Part shown: in pieces, positions 17,387-26,392 of the stretch
How the letters are laid out: each line of letters begins with the position of its first letter
Position numbering within the stretch: the stretch's first letter is position 1
Origin: Cohnella thailandensis
Lineage (GTDB): Bacteria; Bacillota; Bacilli; Paenibacillales; Paenibacillaceae
Reading direction: 5' to 3'
NCBI RefSeq assembly: GCF_014212135.1
Contig: NZ_JACJVQ010000004.1
Coordinates: 1-64,000, forward strand
Length of the DNA stretch: 64,000 nucleotides
Program-made: the position numbers and the translations under genes
The notes under the pieces: model-generated
Databases searched by the model: none
Seen by the model: the letters and a program-made list of their open reading frames with translations, nothing else
What the model was told of the DNA's origin: nothing

Positions 17387-18021
17387 GTGCTAGGGCCGAA
17401 TCCGAATGAAAAGTACCCTATACCGGGAAATCGCAATGTACAATTTATCAGTAATACGATTACTAGACCCAACATAGTAGCGGGTGAATACTCATACTAT
17501 GATGCCAAAGATGGTGAATTGTTCGAAGAGCAGGTGTTGTACCACTATGAAGCAGTCGGCACCAAGTTAGTGATCGGGAAGTTTTGCTCAATTGCTGCCG
17601 AAACGACATTTATTATGGGAGGCGGCAATCACCGGATGGATGGCTCGACCTACCCTTTCAACATTTTTGCTCATGGTTGGGAGGCATATGTGCCTATGAT
17701 GGAACAGCTATCCATCAAAGGAGACACCATAGTTGGAAATGACTATGGGTCGGTCGAGGGGCAACGATCATGCCGGGTGTCTCGATTGGGGACGGAGCAA
17801 TTATTGGCGCACGTGCCGTCGTAGTTAAAGATGTACGACCCTATACCATCGTCGGCGGAAATCCAGCGAGAGAAATTCGACAACGATATTCTTCGGAAGT
17901 GATTGACGAGCTTCTGAAGATCCGATGGTGGGATGCCAAGATGGAGCTGATTAACCATTATATGGGGGCTATTGTTAGCGGCAATCTGGACAAGCTTTTG
18001 GAGATGAAAACAAAGATGTAA
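17387..18021 (+). pseudogene. vat: Streptogramin A O-acetyltransferase, frameshifted
   Basis: Vat-type xenobiotic acetyltransferases (left-handed beta-helix, acetyl-CoA dependent) inactivate streptogramin A antibiotics. The N-terminal part ([20 protein letters not shown], then VGEYSYYD-like text, [23 protein letters not shown] with the catalytic His region, and [10 protein letters not shown]) closely follows the Vat family. After codon GND at 17743 one base is missing: inserting one G gives V-W-V-G-R-G-A-T-I and rejoins the second frame, [20 protein letters not shown], then PYTIVGGNPAREIRQR and WWD. So the gene is complete apart from a one-base deletion (or sequencing error). Start GTG 17387 lies eight bases after AAAGGAGAG. 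Just upstream of vgb. Confidence 0.88.
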
Positions 18022-18042
18022 AGGGCAAAGGAGTGTTAGCGC

Positions 18043-18948
18043 ATGGAAGCCAAAATTTTAGAGTTCAAGGTTCCCGAACCAGACTCAGGGCCATATGGGA
18101 TCACATTTGGACCGGACGGGGCATGTTGGTTCACAGAGCAGAGAGGTAATCGAATTGGACGTATGACGGTCCAAGGAAAATATTCTTCTTACCCGGTTCC
18201 GACGCCCGAGGCCGGTGTCATGTCGATTGTGGCCGACAGGAAGGGGGACTTATGGTTTACGCAATATAAAGCGAACAAGATCGGCCATTTAACCCCAAAT
18301 GGCCGTCTGACTGAGTTCGAAGTCCCGACACGCTCCGCATCGCCGTTTGGCATCGCAGTAGGACCGGATCAATCCGTTTGGTTTACGGAAATGTCGGGCA
18401 ATAAAATCGGTAAAATATCTATCGATCACAAGATCATCGAGTATACCCTGCCTCAGGAAAACTGCTACCCCTCATTCATAACAAAAGGGGCTGATGGCGC
18501 CATGTGGTTTTCGGAGAACCAAGCCAATCGGATCGGACGCATCACTCCGGATGGAGAAATTCATGAGTTCCCAATCCCGACGGCAAACGCCTGTCCTGTC
18601 GGCGTAGCATGCGGTTCAGACGGGGCGGTGTGGTTCGTCGAAATCCAAGGCAATAAAGTAGGAAGGATAACGACGGATGGGCAAATAACCGAGTATGAGA
18701 TTCCAACCAAAGAAGCCCGACCTCATGCAATCACGCCAGGCAAGGAAGGCGAATTGTGGTTCACGGAATGGGGGCGAAATCAAATCGGCCGTATTACCAC
18801 TAGCGGCGTGATTACGGAATACTCTATTCCGACTCCGAACGCGGAACCTCACGGCATTGTTTTCGGGCTGGACAACGCCGTTTGGTTTGCCGAAGAGTGC
18901 GACCAGATAGGGAAGCTCATCCCTCCAAACGCAGCGACTTTCGACTAA
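18043..18948 (+). CDS. vgb: Streptogramin B lyase (virginiamycin B lyase)
   Basis: Linearises streptogramin B (quinupristin/virginiamycin S type) antibiotics by an elimination that opens the ester bond, needing Mg2+. The 301-residue protein is a seven-bladed beta-propeller of repeats such as [17 protein letters not shown] and [10 protein letters not shown]. The catalytic residues known for Vgb are at the same numbers here: His228 (ARPHAI), Glu268 and His270 (AEPHGI). It follows vat by 21 bases with its own AAAGGAGTG and should share the attenuated transcript. The pair gives resistance to both halves of the streptogramin drug combination; with vat broken, only the B lyase is likely to work. 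Confidence 0.93.
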   Translation: MEAKILEFKVPEPDSGPYGITFGPDGACWFTEQRGNRIGRMTVQGKYSSYPVPTPEAGVMSIVADRKGDLWFTQYKANKIGHLTPNGRLTEFEVPTRSASPFGIAVGPDQSVWFTEMSGNKIGKISIDHKIIEYTLPQENCYPSFITKGADGAMWFSENQANRIGRITPDGEIHEFPIPTANACPVGVACGSDGAVWFVEIQGNKVGRITTDGQITEYEIPTKEARPHAITPGKEGELWFTEWGRNQIGRITTSGVITEYSIPTPNAEPHGIVFGLDNAVWFAEECDQIGKLIPPNAATFD

Positions 18949-19001
18949 CGGGGAACGTGGTTCAAAAATAGGCAGAAGTTTCATGACTCATGTCGAGTCC
19001 C

Positions 19002-19057
19002 TTTACATTTACTCAATAAGGTGCTAAGATCAGTTCTACACTTATAGAAATGTAGAG
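19002..19057 (+). promoter_or_regulatory. Promoter and operator of the arsR-type gene
   Basis: TTTACA at 19002-19007 and TAAGAT at 19025-19030 have a 17-base spacer. An imperfect palindrome at 19034-19057 (half-sites TTCTACA and TGTAGAG) covers the start of transcription, fitting autorepression. Related palindromes precede the next two genes. Confidence 0.65.
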
Positions 19058-19079
19058 CTATGCCAGGAAGGAGATCGTC

Positions 19080-19361
19080 ATGGCAGAAAATGAAATGGAA
19101 ATGGGTCAGGCTGTCAAAGTATATAAAGCTTTAGGCGAACCCACGCGTTTAAAAATCGCATTGATGCTGGCGAAGGAAAGCAATCAATGCTTTACTGCTA
19201 TCGGCGAGAGACTGGAGACGGTAGCCGGTTCAACGTTGTCGCATCACTTGAAGCAATTAACCGACTCCGGCATCCTCAATTCCCGCAAAAGTGGATCCTA
19301 TATTCACTATAGCGTGAATCAGGAAGTGGCCGAGAAATTTGCGCCTTATTTGTTGGCGTAA
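19080..19361 (+). CDS. ArsR-family transcriptional regulator
   Basis: A 93-residue winged-helix regulator. The order is typical: KALGEPTRLKIALML at residues 16-30, the recognition helix region AGSTLSHHLKQLTDSGIL, and the wing NSRKSGSYIHYSVN. The metal-binding Cys pair (CVC) of arsenic sensors is absent, so the signal is probably not As/Cd. Three near-identical palindromes precede this gene, the monooxygenase and the exporter that follow, so it most likely represses all three and itself. Confidence 0.9.
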   Translation: MAENEMEMGQAVKVYKALGEPTRLKIALMLAKESNQCFTAIGERLETVAGSTLSHHLKQLTDSGILNSRKSGSYIHYSVNQEVAEKFAPYLLA

Positions 19362-19376
19362 ATTTTTTTGACCATC

Positions 19377-19404
19377 ATTTCTACATTTCTAGAAGTGATG
19401 AAAT
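19377..19404 (+). promoter_or_regulatory. Operator before the monooxygenase gene
   Basis: A 28-base near-perfect palindrome centred on TCTAGA (ATTTCTACATT on the left, GTGATGAAAT on the right). TTGACC at 19368-19373 is a likely -35 and TAGAAG at 19390-19395 a possible -10, so the operator sits on the promoter. Confidence 0.6.
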
Positions 19405-19423
19405 TAAAAGGAGTGGACTAAAT

Positions 19424-20470
19424 ATGAAAGAGAAGCCAATGATGGAGTTGGGAATAACCACCTTTCTCCATACAAAGCCCGAACATGGCGGCGTCTCGCC
19501 GGCAGAGAGGCTGCGCCAAGCGATCGAGGAGATTCGATTGGCCGATCAGGTCGGGCTCGACGTGTACGCTATTGGGGAGCATCATCGGATCGACTACGCC
19601 AGCTCGTCGCCGGCGGTCATTCTTGCCGCCGCAGCACCAGCAACCAAGCGGATTCGGCTATCTAGCGCGGTAACGGTGCTCTCCTCGGATGATCCGGTCC
19701 GTGTTTATCAGGACTTTGCAACGCTGGATTGTCTATCCGAAGGTCGAGCCGAGATCATGGCGGGGCGCGGCTCCTTCGTGGAGTCGTTCCCGCTGTTCGG
19801 GTATGACCTAAACGATTACGAAGAGTTGTACGAAGAGAAGCTTGAACTTTTATTAAAAGTACGGACTACGGAGAAGGTCACCTGGGGGGGCGGACACCGT
19901 CCTGCCATTCATAATATGGGCGTATATCCCCGAGCGCTGCAGGAACCGCTGCCGGTTTGGATTGGCACAGGCGGCAGCCCGGAGTCAGCTGTTCGGGCCG
20001 GCACGCTGGGACTTCCTGTTATCTTCTCGATTATCGGCGGGATGCCGGAGCGGTTCGCCCCTTTGGTGAAGCTCTATAAGGAAGCCGCCAAGAGGGCAGG
20101 GCACGATCCCGACATGCTGCAGATTGCAACGCATTCCCATGGTTTCATTGCGGATTCGTTTGAAACGGCCGCTGAACGGTATTTTCCCGTTATGGCCGGG
20201 CAGATGAACCAGATTGGCCGGGAACGCGGGTGGCCGCCTTACACTCGCGACACGTTCCATGCAGCTTGCGACCTTCATGGAGCTCTATATGTCGGAGATC
20301 CGGAATATGTGGCGGAGAAGATTCTGCTTGCGCAGAAGAATTTAAGCCTGACCCGGTTTCTTATGTACGTCGATTTCAGTTCGCTGCCTCATCGGGAATT
20401 GTTGCGGACGATCGAACTTCTCGGTACTAAAGTCGCCCCTATAGTCCGTAAAGAACTGGCAAGACAATAA
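19424..20470 (+). CDS. Luciferase-like flavin-dependent monooxygenase
   Basis: A 348-residue LLM-class oxidoreductase (bacterial luciferase TIM-barrel fold, normally using FMNH2 supplied by a reductase). Diagnostic parts are MELGITTFL at the start, GEHHR near residue 52, the AVTVLSSDDPVRVYQDFATL segment, and IMAGRGSFVESFPLFGYDL. It most resembles the Atu2307/SP_0267-type subgroup of unknown substrate. Lies between the ArsR regulator and an MFS exporter, both with the same operator, so it probably oxidises a toxic or signalling compound that the exporter also handles. Confidence 0.9.
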   Translation: MKEKPMMELGITTFLHTKPEHGGVSPAERLRQAIEEIRLADQVGLDVYAIGEHHRIDYASSSPAVILAAAAPATKRIRLSSAVTVLSSDDPVRVYQDFATLDCLSEGRAEIMAGRGSFVESFPLFGYDLNDYEELYEEKLELLLKVRTTEKVTWGGGHRPAIHNMGVYPRALQEPLPVWIGTGGSPESAVRAGTLGLPVIFSIIGGMPERFAPLVKLYKEAAKRAGHDPDMLQIATHSHGFIADSFETAAERYFPVMAGQMNQIGRERGWPPYTRDTFHAACDLHGALYVGDPEYVAEKILLAQKNLSLTRFLMYVDFSSLPHRELLRTIELLGTKVAPIVRKELARQ

Positions 20471-20510
20471 GGACTTGGATCCTGAAAAGGTGAGTTTTTT
20501 TAATCATTAA

Positions 20511-20534
20511 TTCCACATTTCTAGAACAGTGGAA
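20511..20534 (+). promoter_or_regulatory. Operator before the MFS gene
   Basis: A 24-base palindrome with half-sites TTCCAC and GTGGAA around ATTTCTAGAACA. It shares the ACATTTCTAGAA core with the operator at 19377-19404. Confidence 0.6.
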
Positions 20535-20554
20535 CCGAATTGGGAGGGACTTAT

Positions 20555-21724
20555 ATGATAAATTCATGGAAAATATACATTCTGGCCATCGCCAGTTTCT
20601 TAGTAGGGACATCTGAGTTTGTTATCGCCGGCATCTTGGATAGGGTAGCAAGCGATGTCGGAGTAACGCTGGCAGCAGCTGGGCAACTTATCACCGTCTA
20701 CTCGCTCGCATACGCGATCGGCACGCCGATTCTGATCGCCATTACGGCAAGAATAGATCGAAGAACGCTCATGCTGGCTGCATTAGCGCTATTTTTCATA
20801 GGGAATCTGGCCACGATTGCTTCGACCGGCTTCGCCATGCTGATGGGAGCTCGAATTATTCTGGCGATCGGCACAGGCGTCTTTATGGTGGTTGCCCTAA
20901 CCGTTGCGGCTAGCCTCGCTCAGCCCGGCAAGCAAGGCAGCGCGATTGCCACGGTTCTCTTAGGCTTTAACCTGGCGCTTATTCTCGGTGTGCCTCTCGG
21001 AAGAGTAATTGCCGGGTCCTATGATTGGAAGATCATATTCACGGGGATCGGCGTGCTCAGCCTGATAGCAATGGTTGTTCTTCGGTTGACCATCTCCAAG
21101 TCAAAGGGAGAGACTCCTGTTCCCATACGGGAGCAGCTTTCCCTGCTTAGGACCCCTCGAATCTCTATCGCCTTGTCCATAAGCTTTTTCTGGATACTTG
21201 GTTATACCGTCATTTACACTTATATTTCTCCATTCCTTCTGGACATTACCGGAATGAGCGACCGGATGATCAGCGTCGGTCTGTTCGCATTCGGAATTGC
21301 CAGTCTTCTTGGATCGCAGGTTGGCGGCTACGGCGCGGATAAATGGGGCATTCCCCGTACGATGATCGGGGGCCTGCTTTTCCACTCCGGGATTTTGCTT
21401 CTCATCACGGCATTCGCCCATTCTTCCGCGTTCGTGCTGCCTTTACTGATGTTGTGGTCCTTTTTTGCCTGGTCGACAGGCCCTGTCCAACAGGTCTATC
21501 TGATTGGCATGGCACCGAAAGCCTCGGGAATCGTCCTGAGCTTAAACACTTCTATCGTACAATTGGGGATGGCCGTTGGTGCCGTAATCGGGGGGATGGT
21601 GGTGGAAAACATATCGCTTCAAGCCGTCGGTTGGATGGGCGCCATCGGCGTTGCGATCGGAATCCTTCCGGCAGCGGTATCTTTATCCATGCGTAGCCAA
21701 GTTAGCGTAAACTCCAAAAATTAA
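20555..21724 (+). CDS. MFS transporter, DHA1 drug exporter type
   Basis: A 389-residue, 12-helix major facilitator (AraJ/YdhP-like sugar or drug efflux group). The N-terminus reads WKIYILAIASFLVGTSEFVI, the family opening in which TSEFV is characteristic, followed by an ARIDRRTLM motif A-like loop. Start ATG 20555 follows GGGAGGG; a TTG at 20540 in frame overlaps that site. Preceded by its own copy of the ArsR-type operator. Confidence 0.9.
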   Translation: MINSWKIYILAIASFLVGTSEFVIAGILDRVASDVGVTLAAAGQLITVYSLAYAIGTPILIAITARIDRRTLMLAALALFFIGNLATIASTGFAMLMGARIILAIGTGVFMVVALTVAASLAQPGKQGSAIATVLLGFNLALILGVPLGRVIAGSYDWKIIFTGIGVLSLIAMVVLRLTISKSKGETPVPIREQLSLLRTPRISIALSISFFWILGYTVIYTYISPFLLDITGMSDRMISVGLFAFGIASLLGSQVGGYGADKWGIPRTMIGGLLFHSGILLLITAFAHSSAFVLPLLMLWSFFAWSTGPVQQVYLIGMAPKASGIVLSLNTSIVQLGMAVGAVIGGMVVENISLQAVGWMGAIGVAIGILPAAVSLSMRSQVSVNSKN

Positions 21725-21820
21725 TTGTCACGGATAGGTTCCTATAGTTGTCTTATTTTATGTATAAACTAAAAGCAAACTGGAGGAACCATTTCATGAG
21801 AATGAAGGAGGATGTTGTCG

Positions 21821-22459
21821 ATGACGAATTTTGTCGCTGATATAAAGATTCCCGATAGTCAACTAGCCAGGGAAGCTGCCGAATTATTGCGCGAGCATGG
21901 CGACGAGCTTCTATGGAACCACTCGAACCGGGTATTTCTGTTTGCGGCTATGAAGGGGAACCTGAATCAAATCCAATACGATTCGGAATTGCTTTATATC
22001 AGTTCGCTCTTCCATGACATCGGTCTTACTCCCGCATACCGAAGCGCGGACAAACGCTTTGAGGTCGATGGGGCTAATGCAGCCCGCGATTTTCTTAGAA
22101 GTCGCGGCGTCCCGGAGGATTCCGTTCGGCTGGTATGGGATGCGGTTGCCCTGCATACGACCATCGGTATCGTCGAGTATAAGGAAGCCGAAGCGGCGCT
22201 TATGAATTTCGGCGTCGGCTATGATGTGGTCGGGAAGAACTTCGATCTTATCTCGGCGGAAGCGCGTCAGAAGGTCGTCGAGGCTTTTCCACGCGATCGG
22301 TTTAAACACGACATCTTGCATGCCTTCTTGGAAGGCTTCAAACACAAACCGGAAACGACATACGGGACGATTAACGCCGACGTGTGCGAATGGCTTCTTC
22401 CGGGATATAAGCGCCCCAACTTCTGCCACCAGGTCCTTCATTCCAAATGGGATGAGTAA
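21821..22459 (+). CDS. HD-domain phosphohydrolase-like protein
   Basis: A 212-residue protein with the HD metal ligands: H in WNHSNRVFLFA, the HD pair in SSLFHDIGLTP, and a later H in DAVALHTT and D/E residues. Similar proteins include cyanamide hydratase-like and related HD hydrolases, but the substrate cannot be told. Start ATG 21821 lies nine bases after AAGGAGG; an ATG at 21812 would be too close. Confidence 0.85.
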   Translation: MTNFVADIKIPDSQLAREAAELLREHGDELLWNHSNRVFLFAAMKGNLNQIQYDSELLYISSLFHDIGLTPAYRSADKRFEVDGANAARDFLRSRGVPEDSVRLVWDAVALHTTIGIVEYKEAEAALMNFGVGYDVVGKNFDLISAEARQKVVEAFPRDRFKHDILHAFLEGFKHKPETTYGTINADVCEWLLPGYKRPNFCHQVLHSKWDE

Positions 22460-22541
22460 TGGACTTGTGCAGGAAAATATAGGAACAATATTGAATATAT
22501 CTCTCGCGGTTTATGTTCGAACGTAGAGGGAGGAAACGGAT

Positions 22542-23006
22542 GTGCGGGCGAATGGGGAAATCAAAGGGGAAGCAAGACTGGAAGACATTACGGGAATAAC
22601 TTGCATTTACGTGCCGGTAAACGATGTTTACGAGTCTATGAAATGGTACCAAAAGAATTTAGGGTATCGGCCTGCAAACGAAGAGCGCGTTGAGCCTGGG
22701 ATGGCGACGGCCGTATTGAATGTTCCCGATCGGAATGGCAACCTGCCCTCGCCCGGATTAAGGCAAGTCGTACCCGCCCTATTCCTTCACAAATCGGATG
22801 AAGAAGGCGGTCGATTACGCTTCTCGTGGTCATTGGACAGCGGCAGACCCCACGCCATCGCCTGTTTCATTACTCCGCGGATCGAGGAGCTGCTTGAGCG
22901 TTTCAAGGCGAACGGAGTGAATATTTTAGGAGAACGGATGACCAGTGGACCCAACATAACGTTCGCCGATCCCGACGGCAACATATGGGAGGCTTGGCAG
23001 CCCTAA
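22542..23006 (+). CDS. VOC-family (glyoxalase/bleomycin resistance) protein
   Basis: A 154-residue single-unit vicinal oxygen chelate protein: ITCIYVPVNDVYESMKWYQK, GYRP, and the closing motif NITFADPDGNIWEAWQ. Metal-dependent lyase, dioxygenase or antibiotic-binding activity is possible; the substrate is unknown. Start GTG 22542 has GGGAGGAAAC upstream. Confidence 0.85.
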   Translation: MRANGEIKGEARLEDITGITCIYVPVNDVYESMKWYQKNLGYRPANEERVEPGMATAVLNVPDRNGNLPSPGLRQVVPALFLHKSDEEGGRLRFSWSLDSGRPHAIACFITPRIEELLERFKANGVNILGERMTSGPNITFADPDGNIWEAWQP

Positions 23007-23058
23007 TCGATTAAACTGATCTATTACGCTAACGAGGAATGCTTAGAATGTTCACTAC

Positions 23059-23099
23059 GGCAGCTAAGGACTATTTTTAGTCCAAAGCTGCCTCTTTAA
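23059..23099 (+). terminator. Terminator after the VOC gene
   Basis: GGCAGCT and AGCTGCC with inner GGACTA/TAGTCC form a long stem over a short T loop, followed by TCTTTAATTATTT. Confidence 0.75.
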
Positions 23100-23162
23100 T
23101 TATTTAGTTGACGTTAGGTAAAGCTTAAAGGAAAATTTAACTAGGCTGAAGGAGGTTGGACT

Positions 23163-23609
23163 ATGCTAAACCAAATTGTCCCTTATCAAGAAAGCTACCA
23201 TGACAAGTTGATCGATATTTGGTACCGAGCGGTGAAGCTTACCCATACCTTTCTCACGGATGAGGATATTGAGTTTTATCATCAGATGCTTCAAAGCGGA
23301 GCGTTGAGGCAAGTCGAGATTTGGTTGGAATTAAGCGAAAATAAGGAACCATCCGGGTTTATCGGGCTTGATGGAACGAAGATAGAGATGTTATTCATCG
23401 ATCCCGACTATCATAGGAAGGGGATCGGCAGTCGGCTGATCAAGCATGCAGAAGCAATAAAAGGCAGTCATCTCCAAGTCGATGTAAATGAGCAAAATGA
23501 TGCGGCCTACGCATTCTATAAGGGATCGGGTTTCGTACAGACCGGAAGATCGGAGCTGGACGGCTCGGGACGCCCTTTTCCATTGCTGCATTTAGAATTA
23601 AAAAGTTGA
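23163..23609 (+). CDS. GNAT-family N-acetyltransferase
   Basis: A 148-residue acetyl-CoA dependent acetyltransferase. Motif A is IEMLFIDPDYHRKGIGSRLI with the R-K-G-I-G pyrophosphate loop; motif B is NEQNDAAYAFYKGSGFV. It resembles E. coli YjaB. The acceptor is unknown. Preceded by GAAGGAGG. Confidence 0.88.
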   Translation: MLNQIVPYQESYHDKLIDIWYRAVKLTHTFLTDEDIEFYHQMLQSGALRQVEIWLELSENKEPSGFIGLDGTKIEMLFIDPDYHRKGIGSRLIKHAEAIKGSHLQVDVNEQNDAAYAFYKGSGFVQTGRSELDGSGRPFPLLHLELKS

Positions 23610-23663
23610 GCCGGCACGACAGTATTTTTGAAGACTGGGGTTTAAACTCAAGGAGGGTTTCTC

Positions 23664-24488
23664 ATGTTGAGTGACTACCGGCTGACCAAAGCGGACAAGC
23701 GCGGTCTGAGCCGCTTCGATCCGAATGATACGGGCGGCTTCGCAAGTAAAAAAGAGATTCAAGACGAGTTTGAACAAATGGAACGGAAGCTTCGCAATCT
23801 GCAGGACAAGCTGTTCGCCTCGAAGACGAACGGCGTGCTTGTCTTGTTCCAGGGGATGGATTGCAGCGGCAAGGACGGCGTCATCAAGAAGGTTCTGTCC
23901 AACCTGAATCCTCAGGGCTTTCGAGCGGAGAGCTTCAAGAAACCGACGGTCGAGGAATCCGCTCATGACTTCCTGTGGAGAACGCACAAGGTTGTCCCGG
24001 CTAAAGGCTATATTACCGCGTTTAACCGTTCTTACTATGAGGATGTGCTCATTACCCGGGTGCACGGCCTGATTCAGGACGAGGAAGCGGCAGCCCGAAT
24101 GAAGCATATCCGGCATTTCGAGAAGCTTCTAACGGACAATGGCGTGCTGCTGATCAAAATTTTCTTGCATATTTCGCCCGAATTCCAGCTCGAGAAAATC
24201 CGCGAACGGCTGAGCAACCCGGAGAAGCTCTGGAAGTTCGATCCGAGCGATCTTAACGAGCGGCATTATTGGGATTCCTACATCGACGCATACGAAGATG
24301 TCTTCCGGAACACGTCAACCCCTCACGCCCCGTGGCATATCGTCCCGGCCAATGAGCGTTGGTTCCGCAACTACCTGGTGCTCCGAATTATTTTAAGCTC
24401 CCTAGAGAAGCTGGACCTCTCTTATCCGGAACCGGATATCGAGACGCGAAAGCTTCTGGAGCAGCTTCAAGCCAACGATCTCCTGTAA
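23664..24488 (+). CDS. Polyphosphate kinase 2 family protein
   Basis: A 274-residue PPK2-type phosphotransferase that moves phosphate between polyphosphate and nucleotides. The Walker A motif is FQGMDCSGKDGVIKKV near residues 62-77, Walker B-like NRSYYEDVLI near 120, and the lid has IRERLSNPEKLWKF. The single-domain length and sequence fit the class that phosphorylates AMP/ADP with polyphosphate, but the direction and nucleotide cannot be set from sequence. Confidence 0.92.
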   Translation: MLSDYRLTKADKRGLSRFDPNDTGGFASKKEIQDEFEQMERKLRNLQDKLFASKTNGVLVLFQGMDCSGKDGVIKKVLSNLNPQGFRAESFKKPTVEESAHDFLWRTHKVVPAKGYITAFNRSYYEDVLITRVHGLIQDEEAAARMKHIRHFEKLLTDNGVLLIKIFLHISPEFQLEKIRERLSNPEKLWKFDPSDLNERHYWDSYIDAYEDVFRNTSTPHAPWHIVPANERWFRNYLVLRIILSSLEKLDLSYPEPDIETRKLLEQLQANDLL

Positions 24489-24520
24489 AAATTAAAGCAC
24501 CGGACAACCGTTTGAAGAAG

Positions 24521-24548
24521 AAAAGGAACCCAGGCGGGTTCCTTTTTT
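24521..24548. terminator. Bidirectional terminator between PPK2 and M3 peptidase genes
   Basis: AAAAGGAACCC and GGGTTCCTTTTTT pair around AGGC. T runs occur on both strands, serving the two converging genes. Confidence 0.9.
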
Positions 24549-24562
24549 GCCTGCGAATCGCC

Positions 24563-26257
24563 TTACAGAGATTTGTCGTCGACGCTGTCCAGCCACGCCT
24601 CGATGGTGCCGATGACGGAGGCGACGCAGCCGTCTTCGAACGGCGAGATCAGGCCGGCCGCGTTAACGAGCTCCGTGAAGGAGAGGCTGCCGCCGAGACG
24701 GCATAGGCCGAGGTAATCGTTCCACGCGGCTTCGCGGTCTTCGCGGGACTTCTTCCAGAACTGGAACGCGCAGAGCTGGGCCAGCGTGTAATCGATGTAG
24801 TAGAACGGCGAGTTGAAAATATGCCCCTGCTTGTGCCAGAAGCCGCCTGCCGCCAAGTATGAGTTGTCCGCGTAATCGCGGTGAGGAAGGTACTTCTTCT
24901 CGAGCTCGCGCCACGCTTGCTTCCGCTCGGTCGGCGTCGCCTCCGGATTCGCATAGACGTAATGCTGGAATTCGTCTACGGTTACCCCGTAGGGAATGAA
25001 GATCAGCGAGCTGGCGAGGTGATCAAACCGGTATTTGTCCGCTTCCTCCTTGAAGAATAGCTCCATCCACGGCCAAGTTAGGAACTCCATGCTCATGGAG
25101 TGGATTTCGCAGGCTTCATAGGTAGGGAAGGCATACTCGGGCACCGCATAGCCGCGGCTCTCGTACACCTGGAACGCATGCCCGGCCTCGTGCGTCAGCA
25201 CGTCGATATCGCCGGAGGTGCCATTGAAGTTGGAGAAAATATACGGCGCCTTGTGCTCGCTGATATACGTGCAGTAACCGCCGCTTTGCTTGCCCTTCTT
25301 GGCGACGAGGTCCATCAGCTCGTTGTCCTGCATGAACCGGAAGAACGCGTCCGTCTCCGGCGACAGCTCCGCGTACATCTTCGCTCCGCCGGCCACGATC
25401 CATTCCGGATCGCCCTTCGGCGTCGCGTTGCCGGACAGGAAGGCAAGGTTCTCGTCGTAATAGAGCAGATTGTCGACCTCGATACGTCTCCGCTGGCGTT
25501 CCTTGAGTTTCGTCGCGGCCGGGACGATATGGTCCTGCACTTGCTTGCGAAAGTTAGCGACCATGTTCGCGTCGTAGTCGGTCCGGCTCATGCGGGCATA
25601 ACCAAGCTCGATGAAGTTGCCGAAGCCGAGCTTCTTGGCGATGCGAGTGCGGACCTTGACCAGATCGTCATAGATGCGGTCAAAGGTCGATTCGTTCTCC
25701 GCCATGAAGCCGGAGGACGCTTCGGCGGCGCGTCTACGCATATCCCGGTCGGTCGATTGCTGGAACGGCCCGAGCTGGGCGAGCGTTCGCTCTTCGCCTT
25801 CGAACGGGATTTTTGCGGAAGCGATCAGCTTGGCGTATTCCGTCGTTAATTTGTTCTCCTGCTGGAGATCCTCGATAACCTCCGGGCTGAACGTCTTCAG
25901 CGACAGCTCGGCGAGCCGGAACAGCTGCCGTCCCCACTTGGCCTCCAGCTCGGGACGGAACTTCGAGCCGACGAGCGCCCGGTAATAATCCGTCACGAAT
26001 TCTTGCACGACCGGGCCGTTCTCGTCGAAGAAGTCCTGCTCGGCTTTGTAGAATTCGTCGTTCGTATCGATGGAGTGGCGAATGCTCGCGATCGTCTGCA
26101 TCGTTTCGAACTCACTGCGGAGCTTGTTCATTCCCGCCATCGCCGCGTCCTGCTTCTCGTAGCTGTCAGCCGCGGAGAACACGCCAAGCAGCTCCTTGAA
26201 TTTCGCCTCGAACGCTTTTACGTCCGGCCTCTCGTATGTATATTCGCTAAATCTCAT
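24563..26257 (-). CDS. M3-family oligoendopeptidase (PepF-like)
   Basis: A 564-residue zinc metallopeptidase of the thimet oligopeptidase/oligoendopeptidase F group, cleaving short peptides in the cytoplasm. HEAGH at residues 356-360 is the HExxH zinc site, with the third ligand Glu in the downstream EACEIHSMSMEF helix. A family-typical C-terminal YIDYTLAQLCAFQFW segment is present. It runs toward PPK2 and shares the terminator. Confidence 0.94.
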   Translation of the reverse strand: MRFSEYTYERPDVKAFEAKFKELLGVFSAADSYEKQDAAMAGMNKLRSEFETMQTIASIRHSIDTNDEFYKAEQDFFDENGPVVQEFVTDYYRALVGSKFRPELEAKWGRQLFRLAELSLKTFSPEVIEDLQQENKLTTEYAKLIASAKIPFEGEERTLAQLGPFQQSTDRDMRRRAAEASSGFMAENESTFDRIYDDLVKVRTRIAKKLGFGNFIELGYARMSRTDYDANMVANFRKQVQDHIVPAATKLKERQRRRIEVDNLLYYDENLAFLSGNATPKGDPEWIVAGGAKMYAELSPETDAFFRFMQDNELMDLVAKKGKQSGGYCTYISEHKAPYIFSNFNGTSGDIDVLTHEAGHAFQVYESRGYAVPEYAFPTYEACEIHSMSMEFLTWPWMELFFKEEADKYRFDHLASSLIFIPYGVTVDEFQHYVYANPEATPTERKQAWRELEKKYLPHRDYADNSYLAAGGFWHKQGHIFNSPFYYIDYTLAQLCAFQFWKKSREDREAAWNDYLGLCRLGGSLSFTELVNAAGLISPFEDGCVASVIGTIEAWLDSVDDKSL

Positions 26258-26392
26258 GCTCCATGCACCGCCTTCCAGTTATTAAGACTAAAGCGGCTGC
26301 GCCCAGCCACGATTCCATTATACCCCATTCCCTTATCAAGGCGGGTTGAATATATGATATAGTCAAGCGTAGGCTAAATGTTGGAGGAAAAG

